A stretch of 33,854 bases of DNA from Lentibacillus populi (GTDB lineage Bacteria > Bacillota > Bacilli > Bacillales > Amphibacillaceae). This document shows, piece by piece, positions 29,480-33,854 of the stretch (positions within the stretch are counted from its first letter, which is position 1; every line of letters starts with the position of its first letter). The stretch covers positions 1 through 33,854 of the forward strand of contig BMJD01000044.1 in the NCBI GenBank assembly GCA_014642895.1, written 5' to 3'. The notes beneath the pieces were generated by a model. That model saw only the letters and a program-made list of their open reading frames with translations. It did not search any database and had not been told where the DNA came from. The position numbers and the translations under genes were made by a program.

Positions 29480-31195
29480 ATGGATATGCAGCGAGTACCT
29501 GCACGAGCAGGTAATTACAATCTAGAAAACTATGAAAAAGTACGCGAGAATTTTTCGTGGGAGGACATGAAAAAGAATTTCAGCTGGAATGAAACAGGAA
29601 AAGTAAATATTGCGTATGAGGCAATTGACCGGCATGCCGAGGATCCAAATAAAAAGGATAAGCTTGCCTTACTATATTCTTCACCAGATCGGGAAGAGAA
29701 AATGACATTTGGTGAAATAAGTGAACAAAGTAATCAATTTGCCAATGTATTAAAGAAATATGACGTTAAAAAGGGAGATCGTGTTTTTCTATTTCTTCCA
29801 AGAAGTCCGGAGTTCTATGTAGCTTTCTTTGGCATTTTAAAAACAGGTGCTATTGCCGGACCTCTATTTGAAGCATTTATGGAACAGGCAGTTCGGGACA
29901 GATTGCAGGATAGTGAAGCAAGTATACTGATTACAACACCGGAATTGCTGGAACGCGTTCCACAGGAAGATTTACCGGATTTGCAGAAAATTGTGCTTGT
30001 TGGGGACCATAATGAAACCTCAGACAAATACATTGATTATGCTAGTGAAATGAAGCGTGCATCAACTGATTTTGCAATCGAATGGGTTGATTTGGAGGAT
30101 GGGATGGTTATCCATTACACATCCGGTTCAACTGGTAAACCAAAAGGCGTTTATCATGTACATAATGCGATGATCCAGCATTATGCTACTGCTGAATGGG
30201 TGCTGGACTTAAAAGATAATGATATTTATTGGTGTACAGCGGATCCGGGCTGGGTAACCGGTACAAGTTATGGCATTTTTGCACCTTGGTTAAAAGGTGT
30301 GACAAATGTAATTCGTGGTGGCCGTTTCACCCCTGATGACTGGTATGGCACCTTGGATAAATTCAATGTAACCGTTTGGTATACCGCACCGACGGCATTA
30401 CGGAAGTTGGTTAGTTCTGGTGAAGATGTTGTGAAAAAATATGACCTTTCTTCACTGCGGCATGTCATGAGTGTTGGCGAGCCGCTTAATCCGGAAGTTG
30501 TTACATGGGGATTGAAGGCCTTTGATTTACGAATTCATGATACTTGGTGGATGACCGAAACGGGGGCACAGCTCATTTGTAACCTCCCTGCCCTGGAAAT
30601 TCGCCCAGGCTCGATGGGGAAACCAATCCCGGGAATTGAAGCATCCATTGTTGATAATGAAGGAAACGAATTACCACCAAATCAAATGGGAAATCTGGCT
30701 ATTAAACAAGGCTGGCCTTCGATGATGCGTAAAATCTGGAAACGTCCAGAAAAATATGAAAGTTACTTTATAAACGGCTGGTATGTTTCTGGTGACAGTG
30801 CCTATAAGGATGAGGACGGTTATTTCTGGTTCCAGGGTCGATTAGATGATGTAATTAATACATCTGGTGAACGTGTAGGACCGTTTGAAGTAGAAAGCAA
30901 ACTAATTGAGCATCCTGCTGTTGCGGAGGCAGGTGTTATCGGCAAACCGGATCCAGAGCGTGGTGAGATCATTAAAGCGTTTATTACGTTAAATGAGGGC
31001 TATGAAAATTCACCTGAATTACTGGAGGAAATCCGCCAGTTTATTAAAACTGGATTAAGTGCTCATGCAGCACCTCGTGAATTAGAGGTGAAGGACTCCA
31101 TTCCAAAAACGCGCAGTGGTAAAATCATGCGCCGCCTGTTAAAATCATGGGAGCTTGGCTTGCCAACTGGGGATACATCAACATTAGAAGAGTAA
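29480..31195 (+). CDS. acsA: Acetyl-CoA synthetase (AMP-forming)
   Basis: The 571-aa protein aligns over its full length with the Bacillus AcsA that I know: 'NFSWNETGKVNIAYEAIDRH', 'GPLFEAFMEQAVRDRL', the adenylation P-loop 'HYTSGSTGKPKGVYH' at about 212-226, 'YWCTADPGWVTGTSYGIFAP', 'DTWWMTETGAQLICN', 'YVSGDSAYKDEDGYFWFQGR' and the C-terminal 'PKTRSGKIMRRL', where Lys548 corresponds to the lysine acetylated by AcuA. It activates acetate to acetyl-CoA through acetyl-AMP in the cytoplasm, for growth on acetate. GAGGTGATAGG precedes ATG 29480. It is monocistronic, ending at a strong terminator. Confidence 0.95.
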   Translation: MDMQRVPARAGNYNLENYEKVRENFSWEDMKKNFSWNETGKVNIAYEAIDRHAEDPNKKDKLALLYSSPDREEKMTFGEISEQSNQFANVLKKYDVKKGDRVFLFLPRSPEFYVAFFGILKTGAIAGPLFEAFMEQAVRDRLQDSEASILITTPELLERVPQEDLPDLQKIVLVGDHNETSDKYIDYASEMKRASTDFAIEWVDLEDGMVIHYTSGSTGKPKGVYHVHNAMIQHYATAEWVLDLKDNDIYWCTADPGWVTGTSYGIFAPWLKGVTNVIRGGRFTPDDWYGTLDKFNVTVWYTAPTALRKLVSSGEDVVKKYDLSSLRHVMSVGEPLNPEVVTWGLKAFDLRIHDTWWMTETGAQLICNLPALEIRPGSMGKPIPGIEASIVDNEGNELPPNQMGNLAIKQGWPSMMRKIWKRPEKYESYFINGWYVSGDSAYKDEDGYFWFQGRLDDVINTSGERVGPFEVESKLIEHPAVAEAGVIGKPDPERGEIIKAFITLNEGYENSPELLEEIRQFIKTGLSAHAAPRELEVKDSIPKTRSGKIMRRLLKSWELGLPTGDTSTLEE

Positions 31196-31199
31196 TAGA

Positions 31200-31241
31200 A
31201 TAGGGTGCCAGCCTGTTATTACTGGCACCCTATCGTTTTTT
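31200..31241. terminator. Bidirectional terminator between acsA and hmp
   Basis: ATAGGGTGCCAG (31200-31211) and CTGGCACCCTAT (31222-31233) form a perfect 12-bp stem with a 10-base loop, followed by GTTTTTTA on the plus strand; A-rich bases on the other side serve the minus strand less well. It ends both convergent genes. Confidence 0.9.
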
Positions 31242-32475
31242 ATGCTGTAATGGCTTGGGCTGGTCCGAAAAACTCAAAATGAATATCCTTCTCAGCCACA
31301 TGATATTGCTTTAACGTCCTGTACATGGCTTGCATGAACCCTTTTGGACCGCAAAAATAGAAATCGGCATTATTTGTCGGGAGAATCGATGTCAACCATT
31401 CATAATCAATGTACCCTTCTTTGTCATAGAAATTTTCATCGGCAGGGGACGGGTTATCATATACTGTATAAGCATGGATTTGTTCATGTTCGCTAGCCAG
31501 ATTACGAACAACTTCCTTCATCGCATGTACATTTCCATTTTGCGCTGCATGGATATAATAGATTTCACGTTCCGGTTGTTGTTTGATTGTAGCTTCGAGC
31601 ATACTCATCATCGGTGTTAAGCCAACCCCGCCGCTAATTAGAATAAGTGGTCTTGTGTCCTGTTGATTGAGTGTAAAGTCACCGGATGGGGCGCTAATTG
31701 GCAAAATGCTTCCTTTTTCAATCTGGGAATGCAAATAATTGGATACGATCCCCGCCGGCAACTCCCCATGGGCATCCTCGCGTTTAACACTGATTCGGTA
31801 TACACCTTCATCAGGTGCACATGAAAGGCTGTATTGTCGCAAATGTGTATACGGCTCGCCTTCAATTTCCGCTTTAACCGTAATGTATTGTCCTGGCTGG
31901 TAGATCGGAAACGGATTACCATCGGCTGGTTCCAAATAGAAGGATGTAATCACATCACTTTCAACTATCTTATCGACAACCTTAAAATCACGGAAATCCA
32001 CCCAGCCGCCAACTTTATTTTTCGTTTCCTGATACATTTGTCTTTCTGTTTCAATAAACACATCAGCAATAACACCATAAGCCTTTTCCCATGCGTTGAT
32101 CACATCATCACTAGCTGCGTCCCCCAACACATCTTTCATCGCTAATAATAAATGTTTGCCCACGATTGGATAATGCTCTGGTTTAATATTCAAGCTTTTA
32201 TGCTTGTGTGCAATTTGTTTTACTTGTGGTAAAATGTCCTCCAGCTGATCAATGTGAGCAGCAGCAGCGTACACTGTGTTTGCCAGTGCTTTTGATTGAT
32301 CGCCTTTTCGCTGATTCGTCTGGTTAAAGATATTTTTCAATTCGGGATGATTTTCAAACATAAGCTGATAAAATCTGCTGGTGATCTCATCCCCTCGTTC
32401 TTGCAAAATCGGTACAGTAGCTTTTACAATATCCCTAGTATCCTTTTCTAACCCTGTTGTAGCTTGTGTTGTCAA
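31240..32475 (-). CDS. hmp: Flavohemoglobin, nitric oxide dioxygenase
   Basis: The 411-aa protein has a globin domain (about 1-145) with the distal Tyr (RFYQLMFE, Tyr36) and the proximal His92 in QIAHKHKSLNIKPEHYPIVG. A ferredoxin-reductase-like part follows: FAD motif 'RQYSLS' and NAD-binding 'ILISGGVGLTPMMSML' and 'DFYFCGPKGFMQAMY'. It oxidises NO to nitrate using O2, heme, FAD and NADH. The start is TTG at 32475-32473: AAGGAG (complement of 32485-32490) lies 9 bases upstream and the protein begins MTTQATTGLEKDTRDIVKAT. It diverges from nsrR and carries the NsrR operator in its promoter. Confidence 0.95.
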   Translation of the reverse strand: MTTQATTGLEKDTRDIVKATVPILQERGDEITSRFYQLMFENHPELKNIFNQTNQRKGDQSKALANTVYAAAAHIDQLEDILPQVKQIAHKHKSLNIKPEHYPIVGKHLLLAMKDVLGDAASDDVINAWEKAYGVIADVFIETERQMYQETKNKVGGWVDFRDFKVVDKIVESDVITSFYLEPADGNPFPIYQPGQYITVKAEIEGEPYTHLRQYSLSCAPDEGVYRISVKREDAHGELPAGIVSNYLHSQIEKGSILPISAPSGDFTLNQQDTRPLILISGGVGLTPMMSMLEATIKQQPEREIYYIHAAQNGNVHAMKEVVRNLASEHEQIHAYTVYDNPSPADENFYDKEGYIDYEWLTSILPTNNADFYFCGPKGFMQAMYRTLKQYHVAEKDIHFEFFGPAQAITA

Positions 32476-32498
32476 AGCAAAGCACTCCTTTTATTTTT

Positions 32499-32554
32499 TA
32501 AACATGTATTTCAAATACATGTTTATTGTATAATAACTATTAGCACTGTATCAA
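32499..32554 (-). promoter_or_regulatory. hmp promoter with a perfect NsrR operator
   Basis: Bases 32499-32525 form a perfect 13-1-13 palindrome, TAAACATGTATTT, C, then its complement. The core ATGTATTTNAAATACAT is the known NsrR operator in Bacillus and enterobacteria. On the minus strand TTGATA (complement of 32549-32554), 16 bases, TATACA (complement of 32527-32532) give the hmp promoter, so the operator covers the start of transcription. Release by NO would induce hmp. Confidence 0.85.
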
Positions 32555-32612
32555 TAGGGTAAAAGGGAAATACTGTTACAGTTTTGTGAAATTATTTACA
32601 AGGAGCATGACA

Positions 32613-33050
32613 ATGAATCTAAAAAAATATACAGACTATGCATTGCGAGTACTTATTTTTACAGGAATGAAGCATGAAGGGGAGCTTGCTAGTATAAAAG
32701 AAATCTCCGAGACGTTCTCAATATCCCAGCATCATTTAGGAAAAATCGTTTTTGAATTGAATAAACTAGACTTACTAGAAACTGTCAGAGGTCGGAATGG
32801 CGGGATACGTCTTGCTAAAAGACCTGAAGAAATTAATGTCGGCATGGTTGTACGTCAGCTGGAGAATGATTTTGTCCTGCTGGAATGCTTTGATCATAAG
32901 AACAACTATTGTGTGATTTCACCTGCCTGCAAATTAAAGCATGCTTTAAACGAGGCACTGCAAGCCTTCCTGCATGTGCTTGATCAATATACGATAAATG
33001 ATTTGATAACAAACGAGGATGATTTGCGCCAATTAATGGGAATAGACTAA
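32613..33050 (+). CDS. nsrR: Nitric-oxide-sensing repressor NsrR (Rrf2 family)
   Basis: From ATG 32613 (AAGGAG 7 bases upstream) the 145-aa protein reads MNLKKYTDYALRVLIFTGMK, and numbering then agrees with B. subtilis NsrR: Asp8 and Cys92, Cys100 and Cys106 (ECFDHKNNYCVISPACKLKH) as ligands of the [4Fe-4S] cluster. The winged helix covers about 1-70 ('SIKEISETFSISQHHLGKIV', 'VRGRNGGIRLA'). NO attacks the cluster and lifts repression of hmp. The frame is open upstream to 32586, but that start would shift the ligand numbering. Divergent from hmp, its main target. Confidence 0.93.
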   Translation: MNLKKYTDYALRVLIFTGMKHEGELASIKEISETFSISQHHLGKIVFELNKLDLLETVRGRNGGIRLAKRPEEINVGMVVRQLENDFVLLECFDHKNNYCVISPACKLKHALNEALQAFLHVLDQYTINDLITNEDDLRQLMGID

Positions 33051-33119
33051 CTATGTTTTATTTTATGTATCCAGGGGAAAACCCGTTATGTATCATCTTT
33101 AAAGAGGAGCGGATAAAAA

Positions 33120-33635
33120 ATGGCAAAGAAAATAGCAGCGGTTCTGACAAACATGTTTGAAGATGTAGAATATACAGAACCAGCAAAAGCATTTACGGAT
33201 GCCGGACATAAAGTTGTGACAATTGAAAAGCAGAAAGGTAATGAAGTAACTGGAAAAAATAATGAAGTAACGGTTACAATTGATGAAGGTATTGACAATG
33301 TAAATCCGGATGACTATGATGCGTTGTTTATCCCGGGTGGCTTTTCACCGGATCAATTACGTGCGGATGACCGGTTTGTCGCGTTTGCCAAGCATTTTAT
33401 GGATGTCAAAAAGCCGGTATTTGCGATTTGCCACGGACCACAGCTGCTCATTACAGCGAAGTCCCTGGAAGGTCGTGCAGCTACGGGATACAAATCCATT
33501 CAAGTGGATATGGAATATGCAGGTGCATATGTAAAGGATGAGGAAGTAGTCGTTTGTAACAATCAATTAGTAACGAGCCGCCAGCCCGATGATATCCCGG
33601 CATTTAATCGGGAAGCATTGAATCTGCTGAAATAA
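33120..33635 (+). CDS. DJ-1/PfpI family protein (general stress protein 18 type)
   Basis: The 171-aa protein is a DJ-1/PfpI fold of usual length: 'FEDVEYTEPAKAFTDAGHKV', 'DALFIPGGFSPDQLRADDRF', the nucleophile elbow 'PVFAICHGPQLLITA' with Cys104-His105, and 'ATGYKSIQVDMEYAGAYVKD', ending 'VTSRQPDDIPAFNREALNLL'. Close to Bacillus YfkM/YraA stress proteins, which are linked to protection against carbonyl and thiol stress; some members act as deglycases or peptidases. AAAGAGGAG precedes ATG 33120. It has its own terminator at 33,781. Which paralogue it is cannot be decided here. Confidence 0.9.
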   Translation: MAKKIAAVLTNMFEDVEYTEPAKAFTDAGHKVVTIEKQKGNEVTGKNNEVTVTIDEGIDNVNPDDYDALFIPGGFSPDQLRADDRFVAFAKHFMDVKKPVFAICHGPQLLITAKSLEGRAATGYKSIQVDMEYAGAYVKDEEVVVCNNQLVTSRQPDDIPAFNREALNLLK

Positions 33636-33644
33636 TGATGTTTA

Positions 33645-33749
33645 ATATCAATAGTAAAAATTGAAACATCGACAGTAAAACACAGAATATCAATAGTAAA
33701 AGTTGAAACATCAACAATAAACCGGGCAACACCAACAAAAATCCCCAAC
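33645..33749. repeat. 21-bp tandem repeats, about five units
   Basis: Units start at 33645, 33666, 33687, 33708 and 33729. Units 1 and 3 are nearly identical (ATATCAATAGTAAAA, then A or G, then TTGAA), units 2 and 4 share ACATC-R-ACARTAAA, and unit 5 is degenerate. So the array reads best as a 42-bp repeat made of two related 21-mers. It lies between the PfpI gene and its terminator. Confidence 0.75.
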
Positions 33750-33780
33750 GTTAAAAGCGAGGCCACTGAAAAAGTCCCGA

Positions 33781-33826
33781 AAAGATATGATTCCCAAATT
33801 TAATATGGGAACCATATCTTTTTTTA
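33781..33826 (+). terminator. Terminator downstream of the PfpI gene
   Basis: AAAGATATG (33781-33789) pairs with CATATCTTT (33813-33821), continued by TTCCCA/TGGGAA, followed by TTTTT. The A-run on the 5' side allows weak use in both directions. Confidence 0.85.
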
Positions 33827-33854
33827 GTTACAATAGAAGTATCAAGTTAAAGTG

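Noticed and set aside
33563-33766. Reverse-strand ORF with 7-residue repeats (FTIDI/FTVDV)
   Set aside because: It is the translation of the 21-bp tandem array and runs into the PfpI gene; no ribosome site.

Overview
The window is the right-hand part of a temperate siphovirus prophage (about 1-29,300) followed by host chromosome (about 29,400-33,854). The host looks like a low-GC Bacillaceae bacterium. The flanking genes are Bacillus-type acsA, hmp, nsrR and a DJ-1/PfpI gene, start codons include TTG and GTG behind strong GGAGG-type sites, and the phage proteins match Bacillus/Listeria siphovirus families. A halophilic relative (Virgibacillus, Lentibacillus or Oceanobacillus type) is possible but not shown. 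The integrase and replication genes are not in the window; it opens inside the 3' end of a RusA-like resolvase gene.

Layout. 1-2,130: end of the early region, with small membrane proteins, a RinA-type late activator, a small XRE protein, then about 620 bases of structured non-coding RNA including a 123-nt tRNA-like molecule with no evident anticodon arm. 2,200-8,430: packaging and head start (HNH nuclease, TerS, TerL, portal, prohead protease), with three small genes and two terminators inserted between terS and terL, one of them broken by a nonsense codon. 8,440-13,700: capsid, decoration, connectors, major tail protein and tail chaperones. 13,720-22,774: tape measure, Dit, a baseplate/receptor-type protein and a large collagen-like tail protein. 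22,787-24,831: XhlA/XhlB-like lysis proteins and a GH25-LysM endolysin. 24,964-27,160: accessory genes, including a reverse-strand protein with an EVE-like sensor domain and a membrane segment, and an SOS-controlled WYL-like/YolD pair. 27,289-29,152: an FtsK-like translocase and a replication-relaxation protein behind a C-rich segment with a G-quadruplex motif. 29,480 on: host genes.

The most notable system is in the structural module. The major capsid and major tail genes both end in ACA CCC TAA, the type of site used for +1 frameshifting in Listeria phage PSA. In both, the +1 frame encodes a short tail that looks exactly like strands A and B of a fibronectin III (Fn3) domain and stops after Trp-Asp. 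Both tails lie over the same nested RNA hairpin, with a base-pair change that keeps pairing. Directly after the capsid gene a separate ORF encodes the rest of an Fn3 domain (strands C to G, no A or B) fused to a mucin-like Thr stalk, and it is translationally coupled to a GT-A glycosyltransferase. My inference is a split Fn3 docking system: frameshifted capsid and tail subunits display an A-B strand tag, and the Thr-rich, possibly glycosylated protein docks onto both by strand complementation.

In the host part, acsA has a promoter with a CcpA cre-like site just downstream. It converges on hmp across a bidirectional terminator. hmp and nsrR diverge around a perfect 27-bp palindrome matching the NsrR operator.
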